DNA from: Cladobotryum mycophilum
Taxonomy: Eukaryota; Ascomycota; Sordariomycetes; Hypocreales; Hypocreaceae
Length of the DNA stretch: 64,000 bases
Direction: 5' to 3'
NCBI GenBank assembly: GCA_036429605.1
Contig: JAVFKD010000004.1
Coordinates: forward strand, 2,728,001-2,792,000
Positions 1 to 11,185 of the stretch are shown in pieces (the first letter of the stretch is position 1; the number at the start of each line of letters is the position of its first letter). The position numbers and the translations under genes were made by a program. Under the pieces are notes generated by a model, which saw only the letters and a program-made list of their open reading frames with translations, did not search any database and was not told the DNA's origin.

Positions 1-846
1 TGTCCCTGACCAAAGGATGGACATACATGGAGTCGAAGAGCGTGACTTGAGACACGTCGAGAGGAAGCTGAGGAGATTCGTATGGCTCCGAGCCGAAAAG
101 CCAAGGAAGGAAACGCTGTGCAGGAACCCTCTAACGGAGGCGTCAGTAAACCAATCTCAAAGGACAAGCGCATGTATTATAGCAGGGAGGCATCATCATA
201 CCTTGGGTGCGCCGAGCCAGCCGTCGCGATGACATAGAATAACTCTTTCGGTGTCGCCAGTTACCGCCAAATAGCACATGTCTGCACCGGTTTCGCCACT
301 ACCAATAACCATGACCGTTTTCCCCTTTCCGAACTGTTCGCGCGACTTGAAGTCTGCAGAATGCATGACTACGGGAACATGCTCGGCGCCTGGGAGGTTG
401 GGCATATTGGGGACAGAGTGAACGCCAGAGCAGATTGCAATGGCATCGCACTCCCATTCAGTTGTCTCGCCATCGGCGGTTTGATAAGTGACAATGTGCT
501 CGCTATTGGTCCCTCTTCTTATGGACTTGACCCATGTGTTGAGATTGATGTAGGGCCATAGATCAAAGTGCGAGGCGTACTCTTCGAGATACTCGAGGTA
601 GCGATCAGAGGAAAAGAAGTCAGGATCATCAGGGCGAGGTCGAAAGTCGGAAAAGGCAGTCAAATATTTGGACGACACCAATTCCGCTTCTTCATAGACG
701 TGATGCGAGAAGATGCCGCCAATTCTGTTGTGGGATTCAAAGAGTCTGACCTCAAAGGGCGAGACTGGGAAGCGTTGGTGAGCTTCGGTGAGGACCTTGA
801 GCTGAACAATGCCCGAGGGGCCGCCACCAATTATCGCGACACGCAT
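1..846 (-). CDS. Flavin-containing monooxygenase, 5' part (runs off the left edge)
   Basis: Two exons are visible: 202-846, starting at ATG 846, and 1-130, which continues past the window edge. The intron 131-201 has donor GTATGA and acceptor TTAG and leaves the frame intact (215 whole codons before it). Residues 7-12 are GGGPSG, the FAD-binding GxGxxG. Residues 182-189, GSGETGAD, form the second dinucleotide fold for NADPH. Between them lies a short His-containing stretch (residues about 160-170) where the FMO signature sits in this family. Exon 2 gives about 43 further residues with no stop. Known family members oxygenate soft nucleophiles (N or S), or Baeyer-Villiger substrates in related groups; the substrate here cannot be told. 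The C-terminal half is outside the window. Family assignment is firm, specific function unknown. Confidence 0.88.
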
Positions 847-3800
847 AGCTGACTAGTATCTATTTGCTACGCTCAGCGACGAGAGACGATAACAGATAGA
901 CAGGAAGGGGTAAAAAGAGAAGGAAAAAAGAAAAAAAGGGAAAAAGAAATTCAAGTAGCTGGAGGAATAGAAGGATGATGAAAACTCCGTTTTGAACCCT
1001 AGAGCAAGCCAACTCGATGAATGCTTGCCAAGAAGACCAAGCTCCTCCCGACAATGATGGTCCTCCCCCTCTCTGTTAATATATGTGTAAGGTAGTCTGG
1101 GTAGTTGACTGTCAATCTCACCCGGACCAGCCGCGAGTCCGAGATGTCCTCATCCAGTTGGTCGGTAAAAGGAAGGTTGTCTCATCAACAAACTGGCGCT
1201 TGGACAATGAGCTTCGGCTCAAGCTAGCGAACAGGGGGGGGGAGGTGGCCATCAGACAAACATGTCGCATTGGCGTCGTCGACATGTTTCGGGGCCTGTA
1301 CGTCTTATAGGATGAATACCTCGTTAGGGAGGTGGCTAAAGAGCGTGATGATGCAGGCAGAGACGCCAGAGGAAGCGCAAAAGAGAATTAGTAGCGCCCT
1401 GTCGGTGTGTGGGAGAAAGGACATTGGCGGGCCACTGAGCTGGGCATGGTCGAGTGGCAACCTACCTATGCAGAGACTCGAAGGCCAGGCCAGACCAGGG
1501 CCCAAGTCGTCGGCGATGCAACAAGGATGAGCAGGAGGTTTTGGCTCCACGATGATGCATGAAGAAGGGCCACAAGGGCGAGTGAGGCCAGACTAGCAAT
1601 GGCATGGTGTTGCTGACTAGACGAGAAATGGGAAGCGACCGAAGTTCAATAAGCCGACGAATTGGGATATGAATGCATTGTGTGTGTGAGAATAGAGAGA
1701 ACAAGCAAACAGACAAACAAACAAAAACAATTAGGCCTGGCATTACATTGCAGGGTGTCAAGAGGGTTCCAGGTTCTCCAGTTTCTTCAGAGTCAGGGTC
1801 AGGGTCTGGCCCGTTCATTGTCGATTACGTTGCATGGCCGATGGAGATGATGTTGGTCCCAATCGTCTGGTCTGAGCGGGAAGAAAAGAACCAGGGAACG
1901 ATGGGAAAATCAATCTTTGGGGGCCATCCAACCAACAAGACATACACACACACACAGACAACATGGAGGGGAGGGGGAGAGAGGCGAGGCGAGGCGATGG
2001 GGGAGAGCCGGGAGGAGGAGGTGGTGTGCTGAACAAGCAAATACAGGGGGCTGATAGGCGCAACCACGTGGCGGTCCAAGTCCCCCAACAAGCCCAATTT
2101 GGTCATCCCATGAATCAAAATTAGTGAATGATTGGCACTGAAGTCACCCGCTGCCGCAGCTGTTTGTTGGTTGGTCCCAAGGTTCTGCAAATTGCCCGAG
2201 CGGGCGGGAGATCCATGGGATGGAGGATGGGATGGATCAAGTTTTTGATTAGGGCCCAAACCACCGGGACAATGGGATCCAACTCTCATTTCGATTCTTT
2301 TTGCCTGATGGGGAAAGTATGAAAAAAAAGAAAAAAAGAAAAAAAACCTGACAATAGCAAATGCGGGGGCCCCTTTTTTTATTTTATTTATGTATTCACG
2401 TATTCACCAACATGGGAGAGACATAGACAGAGAGTTGGATGTCAAGGAGAGAAAACATTCATCTTTTTGTTTTTCATTACCATCCATCACTTTTTTTTTT
2501 TTTTTTTTTTGCTCACCAAAAGCAGACCAGGTGACCGTCTGAAAAGCAAACGGATGGAGCCTTTAATGCATACCTACTGCATTGGATCCATGCACCTAGT
2601 TCTGGGCGCGAATCTGTGTGATAGCCGCTGTAGTCTGCAGCAGTGCATGTCCGTCTGCAACGCGAATGCAGCAAACGACGCACAATCACCCGGAATTGGA
2701 ACATGGCGATGCCGAGTAGGATCCGTGCCATCCATCCATCCATCCATCCATCATGATGCATAATACATCCCAACCCATCTTGTCAATGGGAAAAAAAAGG
2801 ATATCCATAGTCGAGTACAGTACAAGTAGGTCGGTATAGGAACCTACACGTTTAGTACAACAAAATGTGCTACTTTAAGCTGCTCTTCTTCTGTTTCTAT
2901 CCACTTATCTATGGTGATGACTGACTGAAGATCTTTCCCTACCTATGTCTGCGAGGGGGCAGATAATGAAAAAGGCATCTATATCCATCGTCCATGGCCA
3001 CTTATCTTGTGATTGACAACAATGTCGTACTTCGGTAGATGCCCATTTAGGAATATCCCCTTCGAGTATAGTGATGCTCATGAAGCTATGCACATTAACC
3101 GTGCTTGGCTGAAAACAACCAGCTTGCACAGGTAAAAATGGGAGGGTTGAACGCACATGTATGCAACTAGCATTGAGACGGTGCCATGCAACAGTAATGC
3201 ACACTTCTGCAATACCTTTGTATTAAGAACACTCCCTAAGGTTACTCCCGCCCGAGTTGCTTCTTTCGTAGTAGAACCATTCTCCATTTGGATTCCTGGT
3301 GTGTGGACGTTATACAGTCGCTGTTATGTGCTTAACCAAGTGGTCTGGGGGGGGGGTTCAATGCCCTCGTGTTGAAAAAGAAACATCGCATTCTTGCCGG
3401 CCAATGCAAAAACTGACACAAAATGATATATCTTGATTCTTGTACCCTTTATGCATCGGTCCAGAATCTTGCTTCTTAAAATGGCAAACGCAGTGCATGC
3501 TATACGGCTGCTACCTTGCGCCTGGAGGTCAATCAATTGCTGCTTCATGCGTAAGAAATGTGCAAAATCTCTAGTTGTCCCCATATTCAGATCGGACGGA
3601 TGTAATTCCTGGGAAAAGCTGCCTGCTTGCCATCATGCTGTACGGAGGGCTGCCTCTAGGTACAATCTAGCAAATTGATCAATCTCTAGACAATGTAGAT
3701 TATGTATTTTACAGTCCATCAACGATGGATATCACGGGAGAAGATCGATCAAGAAAAAAGGCACTGGCAGGCTCTATTGTATAAAGCCCATTCCCCAGCA

Positions 3801-4276
3801 TTGGGTAACAAGAAAGAGGTATAAAATAAAAATTAAAATAAAATAAAAAAGCCATCAAAACGACCCCCCAAGTCTCTCGTCTCCAAAGCGAAGAGCAATC
3901 GCAGCTTAAAAGATTGAACGCTGTTATTATACCCCCACTGTGGCGCGCGTGGCGGGCAATGTGGCTAGGTAGGCACTCTGCTATGAAGAAGGATGAGCAT
4001 GGATAGATGAATGGATTGTAGTTTCGACTCGCCCCGCCAATGGCCAAGGCGCCGTTCAAACCTCTCGACGACATCATCATACCTCCAAGACTACTACTGT
4101 GTTGTTTAGTATCCATGTCCTTTGCCCATGTCAACCAATATACTCAATTAATGTCTCACCTATTGGCTGATATGGGCAGGCCTCTCTCCATGGCTTCAAG
4201 TACATAGCCTCACTATAATTCGTACTGCTACTTCTGCAATTGCTTTTCCAAAGGTTCGACACCACCACCCTCAATC
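847..4276. other. Long gene-free interval between divergent genes
   Basis: No open frame here has domain signatures or convincing splice structure. The stretch holds low-complexity DNA: a purine-rich tract near 900-960, a T20 run at 2491-2510, CATC tetranucleotide repeats at about 2728-2752, and a G10 run at 3347-3356. At 3.4 kb it is large for this gene-dense window and separates two divergently transcribed genes, so it probably contains both promoters. A non-coding RNA or a missed short spliced gene cannot be excluded. Confidence 0.5.
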
Positions 4277-5221
4277 ATGGCTTTCAAAGCTTCAACCGTC
4301 ATGGTGGTTTCGGGCTCCACATCTATCCTCCGTTCGTCATTCGCATCACCAACTTGCTGCCACTTCAGTCATCCTAGATCCAGCCAATCATCCTCATGTC
4401 CCCCACACTCTCTTCTACCGTCCGCAAGGGGACAAAGAAGCTATGCTACGGTCCATATTACCGATCCCACTTCCAACGACAACAGCCTCCCACCATGGCC
4501 CCGATCCGCTCACCCAACTCCCTACGAAATCTTTGGTCTCCAAAAAGACGCCATCTACAATAAACGCGCCTACTACAAACTCGCCAAGCTCTACCACCCC
4601 GACACAAATGCCTCCTCCTCTTTCACCTCCACCCCCGACTCATCATCATCATCACCCAAGACCACCGTCCCCAACGACGCTACCCGCCTCGAGCGCTACC
4701 GTCTCCTCGTCGCAGCCCACGAACTCCTCAGCGACCCCGCCAAGCGCCGCCTATACGACACCACAGGCCTAGGCTGGGACCACGATCACCGCGCTCCCTC
4801 GCTCCGCGACATCGACCGCAGCTGGCGCAACCAGCCCGGCAGCGCGGCCAACAATGCCACCTGGGAGGATTGGCAGCGCTGGCATGACGCCCGCGACGGG
4901 CGCAGTAGCAGCAGCAGCGAGCCCGTGTACATGTCCCACGGCATGTTCGCCTCCATGGTCGTCGTCCTCTGCATGATCGGCTGGATGGCACAGCTCAACC
5001 GCGCAGAGTCCTCGGGGGACCAGTACGTGGCCTGGTTATCGGAGCAGAACGCCACGATAGGGAGCCAATTGATGAAGGACACACTTGAATCAGCGGGCCG
5101 CACCAGAGACCAGAGAGTAGACAACTTCCTAAAGGACAGGGAGAATACTTTGTATCAATATGAGCCGACGAAATACGAAAAGGACGATGGCGATGGCCCA
5201 CCAAGAGATAAACCGATGTGA
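4277..5221 (+). CDS. J-domain (DnaJ/Hsp40) protein, probably mitochondrial, with one membrane segment
   Basis: Single-exon gene of 314 residues. The first 60 residues are rich in Ser, Arg and hydroxylated residues with almost no acids, as in a mitochondrial presequence, ending near the Arg-Ser-Tyr-Ala at 54-57. The J domain runs from about residue 82 (PYEIFGL) to 160. The essential HPD tripeptide is at 107-109, and a Ser/Pro-rich loop (about 113-135) is inserted before helix III. A hydrophobic segment at about 220-236 could anchor it in the inner membrane. The tail is charged. J proteins stimulate Hsp70 ATPase through HPD; this one lacks the G/F, zinc-finger and substrate domains of type I/II proteins, so it is a type III member. 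The exact Hsp70 partner is not evident. The ATG at 4277 is the first in frame. Confidence 0.87.
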   Translation: MAFKASTVMVVSGSTSILRSSFASPTCCHFSHPRSSQSSSCPPHSLLPSARGQRSYATVHITDPTSNDNSLPPWPRSAHPTPYEIFGLQKDAIYNKRAYYKLAKLYHPDTNASSSFTSTPDSSSSSPKTTVPNDATRLERYRLLVAAHELLSDPAKRRLYDTTGLGWDHDHRAPSLRDIDRSWRNQPGSAANNATWEDWQRWHDARDGRSSSSSEPVYMSHGMFASMVVVLCMIGWMAQLNRAESSGDQYVAWLSEQNATIGSQLMKDTLESAGRTRDQRVDNFLKDRENTLYQYEPTKYEKDDGDGPPRDKPM

Positions 5222-5673
5222 GTAGGAGGGGTAGATTATGCATTACACATACGTTGGGACGAATTATGTAGGATACGTAGCAAGGATTTTTTTCCACGGG
5301 TAACGACATGGCATCTCAAGTTTTCCTATTTCGCCGTCATTCTTCTTTATTTACAGCGTGGAGTTCGGTTAGTTTATCAAGAGGCAAATAGTCATTTTAG
5401 ACATCAAACTCTGTTCTATTTACATATATCTCTATCTGCAAAATGACTCGTCTATATCTAGCGAATGTACTATGTTTTTTTCTTATATCTAAAAAAAAAG
5501 GTCATCATGGTCATATTCACATTTGCTCATTAGCTGCCATATTAAAACTCCTTTTTGTCTTTCGAGCTTCCTCCCTTGGACTCTTCTGTGATTACCTCCG
5601 CTATGTCCTTACCCTAGATACTTAATGCCCAAATGTCTTGCGCCTTCTGAAAAAGAAAAAGAATGAAAAAAGA
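5222..5673. other. Intergenic, convergent 3' ends
   Basis: AT-rich spacer between two convergent genes, with several poly-A/T stretches that would serve as 3' untranslated and polyadenylation regions. I see no gene in it. Confidence 0.5.
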
Positions 5674-7624
5674 TTAATGTAATGTGTCTTGTCGTGAGAA
5701 ACCCGTCCCCTGACGTGAAAATACTTTTGCGAGGGGGTCGAGACCTGTACTAGTCCCCTCTGTCATTTCTTGTCCCAGTTGTTCGCCATCTTCCTTTTCT
5801 TCATCCAGTCTGTGATTGATCTCGTTATCGATGCGGAGACGAGGCGGGCCTGAATCTTCCTTTTCGCCGTTCTTCGGGGGGCCGGCTATAGAGGTATATC
5901 GTTAGTTTCGAACCTACGGGGCATAGTGAGAGAAATAGCGTTGGCTATGGAAGTGCTTACCAATAATGAGGTCAAATAGCTTCACAATGAGGGGACCCCA
6001 CACCGTAATGGCGATGATCTGTCCGTAGGACCATCTATTTGCCTGAAAGCTCTTGGCGCTGATGACCTTGGACAATGAGATCATGTACAATATGTTGATC
6101 AAGAAATAGGCCACCTCCAAACCTCTCCAAAATAGTTTGCTAATCTTTTGCCAGCGTGCTCGAAATCCATTGTGTGGCCAGCGGCCAGGCTCCCAGTTAC
6201 CAAACACCATGTGCTTAGTCCGTCGATGTTTCCTGAGCGTCCATGAGAGCTGGTCAATCAGAAGAACCAAAAATGCAGTACTATCCAGCAGCAAAAACAC
6301 TATCTTATAGAGGAGTGGGTGTGGAAAGAAGGACAAGTGTAGGCCGGCGACGCCTTGGGTGGACGCACAATACGTGCGCGGACTTGGGTTGCCACCGCAT
6401 GCATCAATGGCATTCTGGGTTCTGAATATCTCAAAGCTTGCCTTGAAGCTGATCTTCTGCGATGCAGAGACTATCGCCAGAAAGTACTCGATAGCGAACC
6501 CCAAGAAAGTGTGCCAGTTGCGGATGCCCTCGTTGTGGAGACAGACTTGAACCAAAAACATGGGGAGAATGCCATTCAAGCTAATGTGGTAAGCAACGGC
6601 ACCATTGACAATGATTTCGCCCCAGAAGGCGCCTTCCTGCGAGTTGACGACGATGGCGAGGATAGACGCAATCTGTAGGGCAAAGACGAACCAACATTGC
6701 GCTTCCTGAAACTCGACAAGGGTCGTGGCGATGGCAATACTGGTTCGAGATATGGTTGATGAATCTCGCCAAACGAGAGATCGGGCGCGGCTCAAGGTGT
6801 AGGGACCCCTAGCCTTCAACTTCTGAGAATAGCGAACCCAGTACGTGAAGGCCTGAACGGATATATAAAGCGATGTTGAAAAGCAGACTTGAAGAACGTA
6901 TGAGATCAAGACCTTTGATGATAGGTTAGCTTGGTGTTCTTGGCACTCGGGTTTTGGCAGAGGAGAGGTGGTGGGTGGGGGCGCAAGATACTTACTCCTG
7001 GGCCGAAAATATCGGGGTCGATTTGGGCAGGAATGTCGGGACAAAAGACGTCCATTGCGTCAAAGACATCATCCGCGGAGGAGTTTGAGGGAGACAGTCT
7101 TTTTATAGACTCGTCGCATGCCACACTCAACTGGTCACTCCCACACGCTGCCTGAGCACATGAGATGAATGAGTCGAGAACCGGCTTGTAGTCAAAGTCA
7201 TACAGAGAGCTGGTGCCCATTATGCTGCTCGCATTCATCTCCGCCCGCCCGCTAACATAGTAGGTTTTCGCATCACGGGTCAGGTGGGCAATGGAAGACA
7301 GTGCAGCGCAGTTGTAAAAGGTCTCCAAAGACCCAAAGAGGGTCTCGGTATCATTACAGGCACGCGGGCAGTCATTTACACCGTCGATGAGGCAACCAGA
7401 GCTGAAGAGGGTAATGTCCTGGTCGCCACCAATGCCCTTTTTGATGAGATCCTTGAAACTAAAGTCGTCTTTGTTGGTTTTGCCGATGGAGGCCAGGTCC
7501 TGGAAGGGAAAGAAATCCGAAGTGCTTCCGATGCTGGATTCGAGGACGACGGCCAAGGGGAGGGCGACGCTGTAGGAAGCGCCGTGGTGGTAACGACGCT
7601 GAAGGTTGTCGCGAGACTGGTCAT
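5674..7624 (-). CDS. Seven-helix membrane protein with eight-cysteine N-terminal domain
   Basis: Three exons: 6996-7624, 5961-6912 and 5674-5885. Both introns have GTAAGT/GTAAGC donors, and CTAAC branch points precede the acceptors. About 597 residues. The N-terminal 200 residues carry exactly eight cysteines in two groups and N-glycosylation motifs, so they are probably outside the cell. Exon 2 holds seven hydrophobic segments. Exon 3 adds a charged tail rich in Glu, Asp and Lys, probably cytosolic. The frame of the cysteine domain has no ATG. The only suitable ATG (7624) is in another frame that joins it if one base is missing from the run of four C (G in the + strand, 7557-7560). The start is therefore inferred; an unseen upstream exon is the alternative. 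I recognise no named family, and the cysteine spacing does not look like CFEM. A receptor-like role is possible but unproven. Confidence 0.68.
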
Positions 7625-9802
7625 TTTCCAAGGCGTTTGCGGACGTCGTGTGGACGGGCGAAAGCCAGAATAAATAAAGTTAAGTTTAGTATGCCAAGAG
7701 GTTCCAGCGTCTCCTCCAGGGGACGATTAAAGAAATGAAAATGAATTGCTTCTGATTGCACACGCGCCCGCGCTCGTAGCCAGCTACCAACCCAAAAAAT
7801 AAATAAAGGACCGCCTACCACCCACGACGACAAATTATATATATATATAATCGCAGAGAGAGAACAACCTGCAGGACAACGATGAGAGTGGGTGAGCGAG
7901 CGAGGCGAGCCAAGAAAGCCGGCGATACCGCTGAGCAGTTATCGTCGAGCTTTTCTATCAGAGAGAGAAGAGCCGCCTGGGTGTCATCGACTAATGGGTC
8001 CGTCCGTCATCACGAATGATGTGTTAGCACCAACTCAGCAGTGGGTCAGTACGGGTTGATTCACGGGAGATCATATTGGTTGGCGACCAACCACCCAGAA
8101 TGAAGCATGGATATCCGCTTTTCGATGTCTTGGCAAATCAACGGCTGGGCGTAATCGGCCCCCTTTTCCCGGTATATCTTGACCAAAGCGTGTCGACAGT
8201 TGGGGAAAAGGACGTGGTGATGGATCTTTCTTGAGGTCGAATTTTGCGTCGAGATGCTCTCATCACATGAAAAAGAGATGTCCTGACTGTCGTGCTTCGC
8301 AAAGGTGTTCAATTCGAAGAGAGAAAACACACCCAAGGTTGCAATTCAACCTTATCGGTTGACCTCTATGCAAGGCTAACTTAGTAATAATTGGTTTACT
8401 TTCCCCAGACATGCATAATGCACGACAATTCACTCAATCAGCAACCGCTTTTGCCGCATTAGAGTGAAAGAGAAAAAGCAATTCTCGAGAGACAAAAAGA
8501 AAATGGTCGTGGTTTTCAGAGATGTGACAGAATTGGGAGAGAGAGAGAGAGAGAGAGAGGCGCTAGAGGAACGATTTTGCTGTCCTTTATGGGCCACGAT
8601 AGCCCTTGGACGCTACACAGACATCAAGAGCTTTTGAGCCAATGACGATGGATGCTAGAAATATCTGAATATAGTGGCTCTTTGACGCTAATGCACCGTA
8701 CTGACAAAAGTAGGAATCTCTAGATGCCGTAAGCTGAAAGGGTCGTGCGTTGAGCTGAGAAGAGTTGGTGCGGAATGCAGCTGTAACAGAATTGAATATT
8801 CCCAAAGCTGTATGCCGAGGTTACTGACAAGGACGTAAAGATGGGGTAACTGGTTGATCATGTAGTAATATCGTGATAATATCGTATGGAGTCGTAGTAA
8901 TAATGCGCGTTCCGTGGGGGAAGATTCAAGACCCAGCTCACCGCTAGAAGAGACGACAGCAACACACAGTCAAGGTCCTCCACGAAAGACGGACTTGTAC
9001 GAAAGTTAGTCCTACGTCCACGGATCGGAGTTTCCTTCTCATAGTCTTTCTATCTTTCTATCCCCCCACCGCTCACATGCAGTGTGTGCCTGCATCGCTG
9101 TATCCTGCAAGGCAAGGCAGGGCAAGGCTTCAAGGGACTCTGGTCCCGACAAACTCATGGTGGCTTTTCGGCAGATGCAGCCAAAATGTCGGTGGTGTGT
9201 GATAACCCCTGGCTAGGGCAACATGCCTGCCTGCAGTTCGAGCGCGTGAAGTGTTCCCGTGCAAAAAAGAAGAAGAAGAAGAAGAAGCTGTGAAGTCCCT
9301 TTAGAGTGTGCTTCGGGCGGTTCCTAGCCAATGGATGCTAAAAGACGGGCCGAGTTGAACAAGTTTCCCATGTTGAACTTTTTCTTCAGCGGACTAGTTA
9401 GTCGCAGCGTGTGATTGGATCGTGAGACTTGGTTGTCGCAGGCGCAGAGTTTACAACAAATGAAACCATCCATAGACAACATCAGACGTGGAGATGAAAA
9501 AGTGAAAGAGATGAAAATGATGCCATGGTTGAATTGACTTGTTGGTTCACGATTTTTACAAATACTCTTTTATCCACCTTGACTATACAATGAGTAATTG
9601 TGATGTTGGCTCTTTCCCTTTACATGTCCGGGCTATCTGATAGAACCGATGAAAGCCGCAGCTACCAAGACGTCATGATTAAGCCGAACCCCAAATGATT
9701 CAATTGAAGCTTCTCCCACCTTCAAAATATCTGCCCCCGTCCCGTCATCGTCGACTAATAGCCAATTTCCACCCCCAAATACACACAACAAATACCCCAA
9801 CA
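7625..9802. other. Intergenic between divergent genes
   Basis: 2.2 kb without a supported gene. It contains a (GA)n microsatellite at about 8537-8559, a polypurine (AAG)n tract at about 9263-9288, and a short AT dinucleotide stretch near 7837-7849. It should hold the promoters of the seven-helix gene and the hydratase gene. Confidence 0.5.
8537..8559. repeat. (GA)n microsatellite
   Basis: About 23 bp of perfect GA dinucleotides in an intergenic region. Confidence 0.85.
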
Positions 9803-10803
9803 ATGCCTCCCAGACTCCGCCCCCTCTCCTCCATCACCTATCTCCTCAAGAGGGGTCGTTTCTACTCAACGGCCGAGCCCCTCATCCGCGTAACCAACCT
9901 GCCCGCCGTCTCTAGCGGGCATATCCGTGTCCTCGAGCTCAACAGGCCCGAGTCGCGAAACGCCATCTCCAAGGCCCTCCTCAGCTCTCTGCGCGCCGAG
10001 ATTGACGACATTCACAACCAGTACGGCCCCAATGGCGAGGAGAATCCTGCTGCGACCCGGGACGAGAAGGGTCCCACGAGGGCTCTCGTCATTGCAAGTG
10101 CTGTTGAGACTTCCTTCTGCGCTGGCGCGGACTTGAAGGAGAGACGTGGATTCACGCAAGAAGAGTAGGAAAAATACTATTCATTTTACAATGTTAAGCG
10201 ACCGTGCCTAATGATCTATTTTCTAGGACCGCTGAATTTCTCTCCAACCTTCGCGGCACCTTCTCCGCTCTCTCCAACCTCCAGATCCCAACTATATCCG
10301 CCATCTCCTCCCTCGCCCTCGGCGGTGGCCTCGAACTCGCTCTCTCCACACACTTCCGCGTCCTCTCCTCTAATGCCACTGTTGGTCTGCCCGAAACCCG
10401 CCTCGGCATCCTCCCCGGCGCTGGCGGTACTTTCCGACTCCCAGCCCTCGTAGGCATTGCCCGCGCCCGCGATCTCATCCTTACCGGACGCCGCGTCGCC
10501 GCCCCAGAAGCTTACTTCCTCGGCATTGCGGACCGTCTCGTCGAGGTTGTTCCCGAAGATGAGCGAGATGGCTCCGATATCCTACAGGTTGCGCTCAAAT
10601 CCACCCTTGCGGAGGCCGTAAGACTGGCTCAGGAGATTTCCGAGGGTGGTCCCGTGGCTATCCGCGCCGCGCTGCAGGCCGTTGCATGGGCTAGGGAAGA
10701 AAAGGAAAATGAGATGTATCTCAGAGTTGTGGACACGGAAGACAGAAACGAGGCGTTGAAAGCTTTCCAGGAGAGGAGGAAACCAGTCTTCAAGGGAAGG
10801 TAA
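9803..10803 (+). CDS. Enoyl-CoA hydratase/isomerase, AUH-like, mitochondrial
   Basis: Two exons, 9803-10164 and 10227-10803, joined by a 62-bp intron (donor GTAGGA, acceptor TTTCTAG); 312 residues. ATG 9803 was chosen because it begins an Arg-rich presequence (Pro-Arg-Leu-Arg ... Lys-Arg-Gly-Arg) ending near residue 25. Upstream in-frame ATGs lie in leader-like sequence. Crotonase-fold marks are present: the CAGADLKER oxyanion strand near residue 110-118, LALGGGLELAL near 155, and GLPETRLGILPGAGGT near 180-195 with the catalytic-position glutamates. The pattern resembles AUH/methylglutaconyl-CoA hydratase of leucine breakdown more than the fatty-acid trifunctional enzymes, but related short-chain hydratases cannot be ruled out from sequence alone. 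Confidence 0.9.
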
Positions 10804-11185
10804 ATTCAAGACATATATAGTTAACTTCACGTATGATATGTTATGCAACATGATTCCTAAGCCGAATTTTGGCAAGTTTTATTACATCAACTCTTAATGG
10901 GCCTCGTCCTACAGGCTTCTTCTCATGTAGAATCCTTACCCCGAAACGCCAATATCTGCCATTCATCAGCAGCAATGCCTCTGAATTGATTCTGCAAAGC
11001 TACCTAGAGAAAATGTCATGTAATGCTACAAATCATGCATACGGCCAATCGTTCCGGCCATCTTTCTTCCCTTTTAGACGTCCAATGTGCTCCATGCGCC
11101 GCTCTTAAAAGCAATCCATGTGTATATCATGAGTCGTGTGATTCTACATCTAGAATCGATATATTCGCAGGCCCCTAGCCTGGTT
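10804..11185. other. Intergenic, convergent 3' ends
   Basis: 382-bp spacer between the hydratase stop and the ubiquitin hydrolase stop. Ordinary AT-rich 3' flanks; no gene seen. Confidence 0.5.

Noticed and set aside
1825..2289. 154-codon frame on the minus strand
   Set aside because: Contains translations of CA/TG repeats and low-complexity DNA; not protein-like.
3325..3375. GGTTCAATGCC next to a G10 run, resembling a tRNA B box
   Set aside because: No A box, acceptor stem or T-arm pairing could be formed around it.
3709..4134. 141-codon frame on the minus strand
   Set aside because: No signature, odd composition, Ile/Phe-rich chance stretches and no splice context; no family resemblance.
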